The translations under genes were made by a program, and so were the position numbers. A stretch of 64,000 nucleotides of DNA from Chelydra serpentina (lineage: Eukaryota > Chordata > Testudines > Chelydridae): assembly GCA_037349315.1 (NCBI GenBank), contig JBAIAC010000001.1:34224001-34288000 (forward strand), given 5' to 3'. Position 1 is the stretch's first letter, and each line of letters starts with the position of its first letter. Shown one piece after another: positions 36,371-47,383 of the stretch. The notes beneath the pieces were generated by a model. The model was not told where the DNA came from. It searched no databases and saw nothing but the letters and a program-made list of their open reading frames with translations.

Positions 36371-37569
36371 GAATTGGTAGTGCTCTAATATTCCAGGGGT
36401 CTGTGCCCCATATAGAGGAGCAATCACTATGTGCCAAAGGCTTTGAGTCTTGAGTAATAGCCTGAATTCTTTAAAAGCTATCTCTTGAGAAAGGTAAAGT
36501 GGATGGGATACAGCCACCTGAGCATCTGTGTTGAGGCATTAAGTGTAAAGATTCTTGGGTGTAGAACATTTCATACTTGGCAATGACTCTGGTTTAGTAT
36601 TCATACTTCTCAAAGTCTCTGCACAGCAAGTTAATCTCCAGTAATACACTTCTCCCAAAAGTTGAGGATTTAATTAAAAGCCAAAGTGTATCCAATAATT
36701 TAATTAAAACAAGCAAGCAATACTAGGTGATCTGATAAAGTATCTGTACCTTCTGTTTTTTTTCCAACCCAATGAAAATGGAAGTCAGATAAGGCTATTA
36801 AAGAGCCAGAATAAATCATGACAAGATTCCATGCTGAGGCACTGTGCAACCTGCATAAATCCAGGGCATTTATCTGGCTCCATGTATTTTGACCTCAAAG
36901 CTGCACGTGCCTATCAGGACTCCAGTGCTTTAACCTGCAACACGTTTTCTCAATTAGATTATTTATGCCCTGGATTTAAATAGCTGTCTACAGCTGTTGC
37001 TGTAAATTGATTAATCCCCTGACAAGAGCTGCCGACCAAACCATTTGAGACAAAAAGCTCTAAATTTAGGCTGAAAACTCAGTGTAATCTATTTTACGTC
37101 CTGTTCCCCTCTCCCACTTAGAGGACTCCAAGTGCCCCCTTGATTTTCCCTCTTGCCTCCTACTTCAGGGATCCATGTCATAGTAAAATCTTTCTCCTGG
37201 CAGAGGAAGCCTGGATGGAGTTCCATTCAGAAACCCATTTGTGCTGGAAAGGTATGCACAAAGAGCTGTAGAGTGATGTAAGGTCACTTTCTTCCCCTCC
37301 CTGAGAAGCAAGCTGAGTTTACACAGTACTTCCAACCCTTGCTGGTTCAGGATGTGACCGATAAGACCAAGATCACAGATATGCCTGAGCCCAAACTCTG
37401 AAGCTCCCTGCTCAGCTATGGCTCCCAGGGCTTCTCGACTCCTAGCATTCTATCGGCCTTAGTGGACTGACAAGGAACCGAGAGTCTAGAAGCCCCTGGG
37501 AGCCATGGCTGAGCCAGAAGCCTCGGAGTTTTGGATCCAGGGCTCCCAGCTCTGTGGCAGGGACCCTGG
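36371..37569. other. Repeat-free intron block with inverted repeat; candidate regulatory element
   Basis: No exon. Perfect 14-bp inverted repeat TAAATCCAGGGCAT (36856-36869) and ATGCCCTGGATTTA (36965-36978). Around it are AT-rich homeodomain-like sites (TCAATTAGATTATT, TTGATTAATCC). Conservation cannot be judged from one genome. Confidence 0.3.
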
Positions 37570-37690
37570 AAGTTCTCATTTTTCAGACCAGGCAAATAAG
37601 TCAGACTGAGTAAGTGACTTACCTAAAGCCACAAAAGGACCCAGTGTCAAAGTTGAAATTAGAAGGTCTCACCTACTTTTCCTATGTTCA
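37570..37690 (+). repeat. Weak MIR-like remnant
   Basis: TAAGTGACTTACCTAAAGCCACA resembles the MIR core. Low confidence. Confidence 0.35.
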
Positions 37691-37759
37691 AGCTCACTAC
37701 ATTACCTCTTCTGCTGAGTAGGTCAAATACAAGTAATGGCCTCTTTTCTTTCTTTCTTT

Positions 37760-38130
37760 TTTTAACAGAATCACATCATATTTTAGTCTATGCGCATACT
37801 ACCTATCCTCATTCACACCTGTGTATCAACTGTCCACATTGGCTATCTTGTTTATCACTTCAAAGGTTTTTCTTCCCCTGCTGTTATGGTTCCTCTCAAT
37901 TAATTAGCCTCTTAAGGTTGGTATAGGCACTTCCACCTTATCATGTTTCTCTGAATGTATAAATATCTGTCTACTGTATGTTTCATTCCATGCATCCGAT
38001 GAAGTGGGTTCTAACCCACGAAAGCTTATGCTGAAATAAATTTGTTAGTCTCTAAGGTGCCACAAGAATTTCTTTCTTTCTTATTTTCTTTTTGCTGACA
38101 CAGACTAATACGGCTACTACACTGTAACCT
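37760..38130 (+). repeat. Dispersed retroposon 3' end, family unassigned
   Basis: Contains GCATCCGATGAAGTGGGTT, ACGAAAGCTTATGCTGAAAT, TTAGTCTCTAAGGTGCCACAAG and CACAGACTAATACGGCTACTA in order, a 3' end I recognise as highly repeated in turtle-like genomes. The T-rich stretch TTTCTTTCTTTC at 38070-38086 lies inside it. The class (LINE or Penelope-like) is not certain. Confidence 0.6.
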
Positions 38131-41100
38131 ACCAGTAGTACTGTGAGACGAGCCCTAAACAGGCCATCAGAAAGATGTTTGCTTTTCTATTGTGGTAGCA
38201 TCCCCACAAGAAGTTTGCACCGGGCTGCAGACATGATTTATCGGTTTGGTTTGGGGCTAAATACACATTCTTCTAGCCCAGTGTTTAAATGGGTAATCCA
38301 GATTTCACATTCCCATTCTGATAGACAACAAGAGTGACAGAATCTATGAAGCAGAAAGTGGACAGATTCATAATCACATGAAGCATGCCAAAAGCAAAAC
38401 GGATGTGCACTCTTTTTTTTTTTTGGTTGGGTTTTTTTAAAAGGGGGTAGTGTACCTGTATGTGCACTCTACTTTCCTGGCTTTTATAACCCTATCACTC
38501 TAAAACCACAAGTCAATGATCATCCTTCCAGCTGAGGACTGGACAGACTTTAACCTGCCAGTGCCACACAGAAATAAGGTTGCACTTGAACGACAAAGTA
38601 CATTTAGCTTTTGCCATCAGACACTGAATTTGCGAGTCACTGCTGAATCTCTACCCCGGCAGTGCAGAGAACTCATTACTCTTCAGGCCAGTTTGCATTC
38701 TGGTTTTATATATCAGAATACAATACCTGCCATATTGTCTCAAGTACACTACAAAAATTATTGCTTAAACACAGTGAAACCATTGTAACTCAGGCATATT
38801 TTAAAAGGTATTTTCTCTCCTCTGCGAAGTCAGAAACATGTTATAACCATGGGAAGGAGCCATGTTTTACCTAGGTACTGATTATAACAGAGGTCCTAAC
38901 AGTTATAACATGTCTTTTCTGTCCACAAAAGTGAGAAAACTACTTCTGTATGATTGCTCTACAACATTGTTTCAAAATAGTGCTTACTCATGGTTATTGT
39001 TAAATATAGATGAGGCTAGGTTCTGGATTGACAGGGAGACTAAAGGCACCTATTGACAGAAAAGATATTGGACAGGCAACAGCAGTACAAGTCTGAGGGA
39101 CCACCAGGAGGGGCTAAAGGGAAGCTCAGTCTCAGTGGCCCACTCAGTCACAGCTTCTGCACAGACTGCTAACAGAATGCCAATGAAAGACCGTTGTTAT
39201 GGGGGGAGGAAGGGTTTGGGATATGAACACGTATGTCCACTAGGAACTGAACACAGAGCACTAATTCATTTCACACAGGGACTACTGAACAGCCAGCGGA
39301 TAGGAGTAATTTTTCTGTAACTGCTGACCAAGGCTAGATTTGAAATGGTGAAAGAGGGGAAATCCCATTACTGCCAATCCCCTAAGCCATCCTCATAAGT
39401 CTTACAAGAGATTTTTAGTACTGAGGAGAGCAGCTCAGCTCACAGTTTCTGTGATTTTACACCGCTCTAGAAAGCCACTGTAAATCTAACACTGTTAACA
39501 AAGACCTTGACAGGCTTTTAAGGTTTGACTTTAAAAATCAAGTGATACCAGGAATCAATTTTTAGTGACTAAACAGTTGACTAGTTGTAAATATTCATCT
39601 GCTGTGTGGAGAAATACTGTCATAAAATTAAGCAATATTTTCTATGCAAACAGCTTCTATGATTTAGACCATTATAATTTAAATGTATTTTTGAAAATGT
39701 GTACAGCTTCAGTTAATGGCCACATATATCTTATCAAATCATTAATGTAAAGCCGGTGAATCCATTCTACAAATAATCAATTGGGAAATTTACACTGGAA
39801 AAAGGAAGAACTCTCAACTTTATGTTGCCATTTTTACTGACAACTTTACTGTCTCTAATTTCAGTCAACAAGTTTGCTCATGGTTGGCAACCTTGCTCAC
39901 CACTCCTACTGAATTGGCAGCTTGATTTGCAGAGCAAACATGTCCCACTGCTCAATTCTGTGTTGCTTACACTCTTGGCAGAAAGCTTATATTAAAATAC
40001 ATTTTAGGAGATAAGGTTCCTAACGTAATAGCTGATCTACTTGCCCACTGAACCAGATATTAAGTAACAGTATTTTTATCCAATCATTATCCATCATGGG
40101 AAACTAAACCATTCAAGGATTCACACAATGCTAGAATCATCTGTCTGAACACATGCCTGGTGTAATTGGCTTCTAGAAAGGTTTCATAGGAAACTGGTGC
40201 TACTCCGATATTGTTGATTTAAAGGTTATCCAGTCAGAGAGACACAGAATGAGAATTCATTTTCAAATTTCACCTCCTCACTGAAGCCTGCAAAGTGCAT
40301 TGGCAATTAACAATTCCTATCACCTCTCCCAGTTCACTGTGAGAGAAGGCTCAGAACTCATCTTACAAATTGCTCTTTTGAAGATCAAAGGGAAGCGGAA
40401 TTTGTCTGTGCGCGCTCTGGATGAGATTGTAATTTAATGGCATTTTCAGAGAAAGCTTGGCAGTGTGTTCATATGACAGCCCCAGGGTAGAGGATTCAGG
40501 GGAGCTCTGTAACTCTTCCCTTCTGAGCGCCTTCCTTGCCTTTAATTGGCACCTCATTAGAAATTAATGAAAATGACATCCTCTATTCTTCCTGCTTTAG
40601 GCACAGAGTGCTACAAAAAGGCCCATCACAATTCATAACACATTCAGTTTATATAGCAATGGCTCTTAAGCATTATTTATGAGCTGTGAATTTCTTGTCA
40701 GCAGTTAATAAGCTGTACAGAGGGAAAGGGGAATGAAAAAAAGATTGTGAATATATAAAAAACAATCTTTCTACAGCTGAGAAATGTTGTGTTTGAGCTT
40801 AAAGCATCTTTATTGGGATTCCCTTCTCAGTAGTAAATTGTCTTCACACACACACCCCCGCTACCCCTAAAGCCCTACAGCACTGTTAAATTTGTCTGAA
40901 GTTCCATGTAGTGTCAATGAAATGGGATCCATGATAATGCCTGTCTATCTGAGAGGCAGCAGGAGCAATGGAGCAGTTCGCCTCTCAAGGTATAAAGGGC
41001 ATGTCTGGCCCAGGTCTCTGAAGTGCTGTGTCTTGCAGGAGAGTGATTACACCTGAAGAGGTGTAACTGGCTTGAAGCATCATATCGTTAGGACTTGGAA

Positions 41101-43861
41101 ACTGTAAAACTATGGTGTAAGCTCTGGATTTCAGATTACATTGGTAAGCAAGGCCATATAAGCTCTAAGCTAATGCAAAAACTGCATTTTACAAGTATTT
41201 GTAAACCACCAGAAACTGCTGAAAGTAAAGCCATGCATTGTTCAGAATGTAAACATCTCCATGATGTTATTCTGAGAGCGTAAGTTCCTGAGTATGGCAG
41301 ACTGTGAAGGACACGCATTTGTGAAATCTACACGGGGTAATCGGTTGCAGAGGTGTTTGCTTAGCAGACAGCATTATCTAATGAGCTTCTAGACAATCAT
41401 TTAGTGGACGAAATATTCAGAAATAGAAACTGCTCACTTCAGAACTTCGGGGTAGATGGGGAAAGATCACTGCATATACAGCTCATCTGACTGCTCACTA
41501 CATGCCCGATAATAGCAGGCAGTATTGCATCAGATCTTGCATGCAAACAAGTCTGCTGGAGGCAGCATACCCAACTTGATGAACTAACAGCCTAATCAAA
41601 TATTACAAATCCTCTCTCTAGCACATGGGTTATCAGAGTGGAAATGCAGTAACTCCAAAAGAAAAAGCACAGGCACCTGGTTTTGGAGGAGCTGTCTCTT
41701 GAGGGTTCATTGTTAATGCTACCCTTTCTTTTAAAAAATATTGCGAACAAAATAACACACCCAAATTCAAAGAAAAGGCATGCATATTCCAGTTATCGCG
41801 CTCTCATGTTTCGTGTTAATTCTAGTGTGGGGGCAGGTGACTATGGGAAAAAGACAACTTGTAAATGTTGAAAAAATGTTAAGCTGCCTTTGGAGATTGT
41901 ATCCTTGCTGCCTCTTTTGGCATAGTTGTTTTGACAGCTGGCACAGTATCACAAGCCGTGGAAATAAAAGTTTATGGAGAGTCCCAAATCTGAAAACTAC
42001 AGCTCTGGAGCAGGGATAGATGATCCTATTACCTCGTTTTTGATCATTTTGTACATGGATTGACTTTGAAAGCAACAAGTCTGTTACAGTGCATCTTAAA
42101 GTCTGTTAAACTGACTATGGCCCAGAATTAAATTCAACAGAAAAGTTCTCATCCAAACCAGTTCCCCATTAGCTGAGCAATGGAAGGCCCTTTCTTCCCA
42201 TCTCCCAACTCATGTGACTGTGAAAAGAACTCCCACTCAAGGAAGCAAGAGAAAATGTTTTCTTCAGGAGTTGAGTTAACTTTCCAAAAGAAAATAATGA
42301 GGATATTCTTCTCTTGGATTGGTGTGGTTCATTGCAGAGTTAGAGCAAAACACAGCTTGTCATAACAGCTTACTGATAACTCCTAATTTGCTTCTTAAGA
42401 ACTGTGAAATATTTTAATTTGTTGGCTCCCCCGTGTTCACAAGGCACACCCCACAAAGCCACATAGTATTCCTGTGATACAGTTATTCTACAGATTTTTC
42501 TATTTTAATCAATGTCCAATATGTACAACGTTCCCTTTCCACTAGCCGTGTTATCCAGTGCACTTCCTCGAATGGCAGTAGCTCATTAGGACTAGTGTCA
42601 AGGTTACAAAAATTAGTGGAATGCATTGCCAAGGAGTGAGATAATTTTCCAGTGGCTTTTAACTCAGGCAACAAGCCAATGTGCAATCTCAGACAATGCA
42701 ACTGTTATGGTCAGTGACCAAAGGAGACTATATTGATTTTAATTTCTATTCCAGATGGATTTGTGTGCGATTACATACAATCATGAGATCTATGCAATAA
42801 ATTCCCTTTTTTCTACTGCTGAGAAAAACTGCATTGTTTGTACTTTTGACCACCTTGCTTGCTTTCTGCCAAATATTACCATGAAAACTACTTTTGAAAT
42901 GTAAAAACTTTGAGGAGCTTCCAAAAACACTTTCTCCTTCACCTCAAATAAGAATGAAGGATCAAAGGATTTAAGGTTATACTGGCAAAGGGTCCAGAAC
43001 TCGTTAGTTTTGGACCAGTGTCAAGTTTAAGGTTTTGTATCCTGCAAACCCCTCTAAGGACACACATTTATTTTATCCCAGTAGAAAGTTTGTATTCCCG
43101 GCTTTGCAGTGAAACACCCAGCATCTATTTTTAGTTGTGACTGCTTGCAAAATGGCAACCTTAAATCATGACTTCTTGAGTTATACAACAGCTTAAATAA
43201 TTAGTGTTTTAAAATATATTTGTTTTATTTTTTCTACCACCCTAGCTTGTTCATCCTGACTAAGGCAACCTGACTTTAGAGGTAGAAGGATAAGACAAAA
43301 CAATAATACATTTTCTAACATCAGCTTCTCTAATTGTGACAGATTACATGTTGATGAGTAAAAGTATAGAGGTTCATCAATTTGGGGTGATCTGCATAAG
43401 TCACTGTGGGCTTTTTATTTCTAATGTGTCCATCCCAAACTCATACAAATCGAACTATTATGCTAACACTTCAGGTACGTGCAATTTATTTATAATACGT
43501 ACACATTAAATAAAATATTATGATTGCACAGTTAAAGCCAAGCAGTGGACCGCTTCCTGCAGTACCGTTTGTTGGACCACAGTGCACACACAGTATTAGC
43601 ATTCTTTATTCCTGTTTCTCTCACTGATTGCATAGACTAAATGTATTTATGTTATTAATAGTATATCCTGTAAATTGCATAGGATGTGCCATGTGGCTGC
43701 AGGGAATCTAACTTTTCATTTCCTGGCTTATTCTACAAGAACAATTTGGTCCCAAATTTAGGTTTTGTAAACAAGCTTTTATTAACCCTAAATCTAGTAG
43801 AAATATTTCCAAACAGTTACAGATATCCAGTTGAAACCATTAAAGACCCATGCTGTATTAT
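38131..43861. other. Long repeat-poor intron block; candidate regulatory region
   Basis: 5.7 kb with no recognised transposon, contrasting with the flanks. The segment 40250-40830 is rich in homeodomain-like AT sites (CAATTAACAATT, TGTAATTTAATGG, CATTAGAAATTAATGA) and looks like conserved non-coding DNA. (AC) run near 40846. No exon recognised on either strand. Regulatory role is inference. Confidence 0.35.
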
Positions 43862-44591
43862 TAGGGCCCTACCAAATTCACGGCCCATTTTGGTCAGTTT
43901 CCCAGTCCTAGGATTTTAAAAATCGTAAATGTCATGATTTCAGCTATTTAAATCTGAAATTTCACGGTGTTGTAACTGTAGGGATCCTGACCCAAAAAGG
44001 AGTTGCCACAAGGTTATTGTAGGTGAGAGACTGCAGTACTGCTACCCTTCTGCGCTGCTGCTGGCAGCAGTGCTGCCTTCAAAGCCGGGCAGCTGCCGAG
44101 CAGTGGCTGCTGGCTGGGAGCCCAGCTCTGAAGGCAGCAGTGCAGAAGTACGGGTGGCATGATATGGTATTGGCACCCTTACTTCTGTGCTGCTGCTGGC
44201 GGGGCAGTGCCTTCAGAGCTGGGTGCTTGGTCAATAGTCACCACTCTCTGGTTACCCAGCTCTGAAGGCAGTGCAGAAATAAGTGTGGCAATACCGTGAC
44301 CCCATTAAAATAACCTTGCGACTCCCCTACAACTCCCTTTTGGGTCAGGATCGCCAATTTGAGAAACACTGGTCTCCCCCATGAAATCTGTATAGTATAG
44401 GGTAAAAGCACACAAAAGACCAGATTTCACGGGGGGGTAGGGTGACCAGACAGCAAGTGTGAAAAATCGGGACGGGGGTGGGGGGTAATAGGAGCCTATA
44501 GAAGAAAAAGACCCAAAAATAGACATCTGGTCACCCTAACTGGGGAAGACTAGATTTCATGGTCCATGACCGTGAATTTGGTAGGGTGCTA
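43862..44591. mobile_element. GGGCCCTACC-ended DNA element, second copy, with nested MITE
   Basis: Starts TAGGGCCCTACCAAATTCACGG and ends GACCGTGAATTTGGTAGGGTGCTA. Same family and orientation as 22862-23447, including TTTTAAAAATCGTAAAT and CCTGACCCAAAAAGG. Interrupted at 44438-44538. Frames at 44023-44265 and 44305-44526 are artefacts. Confidence 0.82.
44438..44538. mobile_element. hAT MITE (TAGGGTGACCA family), internally deleted, 101 bp
   Basis: TAGGGTGACCAGACAGCAAG at the left and TCTGGTCACCCTA at the right; about 23 bp shorter than the copies at 6286 and 6741. The flanks do not give a clean 8-bp duplication (left flank is a G run). Confidence 0.82.
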
Positions 44592-44609
44592 CTTCATGAG
44601 AACCTGAAA

Positions 44610-44830
44610 GGATCTCCCTAGTATGGATGTAATTATACCAGTATAGCTATTCCCGTACAGAACAGTGAATAAGCTATGCATAAAGCACCATAAAACTGAT
44701 ATAACTGTGTCTACACTCAGGGTTGTGCCAATGTAACTGTTTCAGTAAAAAACTACATCCCTATCTGAAATAGTTATACTGGTACAAAATCTGTATTTTG
44801 TACAGCTATGGGGAGACCAAGCCTCTGATT
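44610..44830. mobile_element. Diverged MITE
   Basis: Contains TATACCAGTATAGCTATT and inverted ATAGTTATACTGGTAC with GTCTACACTCAGG in the middle, similar in build to 27616-27906. Confidence 0.45.
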
Positions 44831-45003
44831 TAAATACTTTTCAATTTTAATAACATGAAGCTACTACTAACTAAGGGAAGGACCTTTTTGAAAAAAAAAT
44901 ACTATTTTTAACTTAATTATCACTTATGTTGCAATTTTTTTTTGTTTATTTTGGCATCTAATTGCCACTTTTGTTTAACCAGACAATGCAAAGACGCTTA
45001 GAC

Positions 45004-45413
45004 CGTGGCTCTCAACCTTTCCAGACTTCTGTACCCCTTTCAGGAGTCTAATTTGTCTTGTGTACCCCCAAATTTCATCTCACTTAAAAATACTTGCTTA
45101 CAAAATCAGACATAAAAATACAAAAGTGTCCCACCACACTATTACTGAAAAGTTGCTTACCTTCTCATTTTTACCATATGATTATAAAATAAATCGACTG
45201 GAATATAAATATTGTACTTACATTTCAGTGTCTAGTATATAGAGCAATATAAACATGCCATTGTCCGTATGAAATTTTAGTTTGTACTGACTTCGCTAGT
45301 GCTTTTTATGTAGCCTATAGCAAAACTAGGCAAAGATCTAGATGAGTTGATGTACCCCCTGAAAAACCTCCTCATACTTCCAGAGGTACACTGCCACTGG
45401 TTAAGAACCACTG
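45004..45413. mobile_element. hAT-like non-autonomous element, 410 bp, perfect 8-bp duplication
   Basis: Starts CGTGGCTCTCAACC and ends GGTTAAGAACCACTG; flanked by identical GCTTAGAC at 44996-45003 and 45414-45421. The interior has GTACCCCTTTCAGG and TGTACCCCCTGAAA near the two ends. Non-coding. Confidence 0.92.
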
Positions 45414-45421
45414 GCTTAGAC

Positions 45422-46859
45422 CATAAAATCTCCACCACTGAGACATACATAGTGGGGGAGGTGTACATTTTCACATTTGCAATTGCTATTGTTTGGATGG
45501 AAATACTTTTCTACCAAACTAGCAGTGATAGGGCCCCAGTATGTTGATTGCCAATGTGATGGCTTTATCTTCATATGAGAACTTATTTTTAAATGGAAGT
45601 TTAGAATTTGCAGAATACGGATACTAAAATTACACAATCCACTTATTTTTATATTTGCAAAATTCTTGTGACCTTGATGTTAGGGAAGATTTTTGCGTGT
45701 GTATTTCAGGCAGGCATTTACAGACTCCCTCATTCAAATTGTGACAAACGGAGCCTAAGAGCTGCAGCTTCTGCATCCATCATACTGGGAAGAGAAAATG
45801 TACCAAGCTACGCCACAGAGAGCAGGGCTGCAGTAGTTTGCTGAAAATCTCACTAGATGCCTTACTGTGCATGTCCAGAACTGAGTTTTCAGTCAGCTTC
45901 CATTAAAAACCTCTACACTACAACCTTTGATTTTATAAGCAGTTAGTGGCTTGTCTGATTTTCCACGTAGTTTCTGTACACATCTATGGTTAATACCCAA
46001 TACCAGGGAGTTAAACATGTTTCATCCTTACCAGAGTTCTAGGCTGTACATGGTTGTCTTTGTAGCACTTATTTCCAGGAGACATTTCATATTGAAGATA
46101 GGACCCCTAACTATGCCTGCAACACCAGCTTGGACAATACTTCCTCTCAGTTCTATGTAGTAGGACATCCCAGAGTGTATTGTCCACATGCCACAGGTGT
46201 AATTGTGTTTGCAAGTCCTCTGAGCACTCAATGACTGTAGTGAGGCATCATGAAACAAGTAACAGACTTCACCAAATGTATGAACATTGACAGGATTAGG
46301 CAGTGTGGTATGCAGGAAGCACAAACGTAGTTGATACACGATTGTGTTATGAAAAAAATTACTATGCAAATAAAAGTACCATGTGTTTGTTATAACCAAG
46401 TCTAATGAGTGTATTGCAAATTGATTACAACAAATACAATTGTATTTGTGTGGATGAGACATTAATCTCTCCCATGGTGTCTACCACATTAATCACTTTT
46501 CCAAAAGAACCTTTTACATGTAATACTACGAGTTCCAAAATCTGGTAGTTTTAGAGCAGTCTGAATGAGACAAGTTGGTAGTCAGCATAGGCAATAGCGC
46601 GGTTGCCCCCCCGCCAAAAAAACCCCCCAAAAAACCCAACAAAACCAAACCTCCTCAAATAGCTGAACAGTTTCCTCAACTTATGGAAAAGTCTCCTTTG
46701 GGATGACATCAAGCATAGAAACTTTCAGCACAAAGGAAGGGTGTTTTTTTGGAAAGTTACAGACCCATCTAAAGATAGGATTCTTATACAGGGAGAAAGG
46801 ACTGTCTTGTAATTTACATACAGGACAGAGGAAGACCTGTGTTTCTGCTCCAGGTTCTG
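45422..46859. other. Intronic sequence, nothing recognised
   Basis: No exon or clear repeat. The 144-residue minus frame at 46028-46462 has no recognisable domain and no supported splice structure. Confidence 0.4.
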
Positions 46860-47060
46860 CAGCAGACATGTGTGTGATCTTCATCAAGTCAACTGACCTT
46901 CTCTGTGCTTCAAGCTTCTTCAGCTGTAAAATGGGCATAACATTCATCCACCTCACCTTATGAAGCTACATTCATTTATGCGTGTTAAATGGTTTGAGAT
47001 CCTTTGGTAGAAGGCTCTACATAAGGATTAGTGGAAATTGATCTGACAGCGTTAACTGTA
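46860..47060 (-). repeat. MIR/CORE-SINE remnant, antisense
   Basis: TGACCTTCTCTGTGCTTCAAG, AGCTGTAAAATGGGCATAA and ACCTCACCTTATGAAG follow antisense MIR. It lies about 150 bp downstream of the ZFAND3 internal exon. Confidence 0.6.
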
Positions 47061-47212
47061 ACTTTTGCCACCAATGAAAGCCAGATTCTCTCTCGCAAAT
47101 TTATCTTTAAAAGGTCTGAATAGGACTGCTACATTTTCCCATCCATGCAACAGTACCTAATGTCATTCTGTCAGAAAGCTTAATTTTAACAGTATTGACA
47201 ACCAGTACTTAC

Positions 47213-47383
47213 CACAGCGACATGATCCCAGTTCCTGTTGTACTAGTTCCAGTTTTGTTTGGCACTGGAAGCACCTGCGTCTGCTCTTCTGTTTGGATCG
47301 ACTGGTTTCCTCAGGCCTGTCATTACTGTCCTCCAGTAGCCGTGGCCGTTTCACAGGAGAAGCCTCGCTCTCTGACTGTGAAT
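47213..47383 (-). CDS. ZFAND3: ZFAND3 internal coding exon (acidic/NLS-like linker and AN1 first half)
   Basis: 171 bp, phase 1 at both ends. The minus-strand translation begins with a split Asp codon then SQSESEASPVKRPRLLE, a linker with a KRPR basic patch, then ETSRSKQKSRRR, then CFQC and CRC of the AN1 finger. The first four zinc ligands are C-x2-C-x13-C-x-C. The acceptor is AATATTACAG|AT and the donor TGTG|GTAAGT (consensus). The last codon is glycine, G|GT with the terminal exon, which restores the finger as C-x2-C-x13-C-x-C-x4-C-x2-H-x5-H-x-C. It matches ZFAND3 across the whole exon; the LEDSNDRPEE segment appears slightly different in length from the human version as I recall it. The surrounding frame at 47163-47405 overruns both splice sites and is not the exon. 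Upstream exons are outside the window. Confidence 0.97.

Larger units (their letters stand above)
18787..47212 (-). other. ZFAND3: ZFAND3 last intron, 28.4 kb, phase 1
   Basis: Bounded on the minus strand by donor G|GTAAGT (GT at 47212-47211) and acceptor CAG|GT (AG at 18788-18787). It splits a glycine codon between the fourth and fifth zinc ligands of the AN1 finger. It contains all repeats listed between these coordinates; no other exon was recognised in it on either strand. Confidence 0.93.

Noticed and set aside
46028..46462. 144-residue minus-strand frame in the ZFAND3 intron
   Set aside because: Cys/His-containing but with no zinc-finger spacing, no domain similarity and no convincing splice sites; chance frame in AT-rich DNA.
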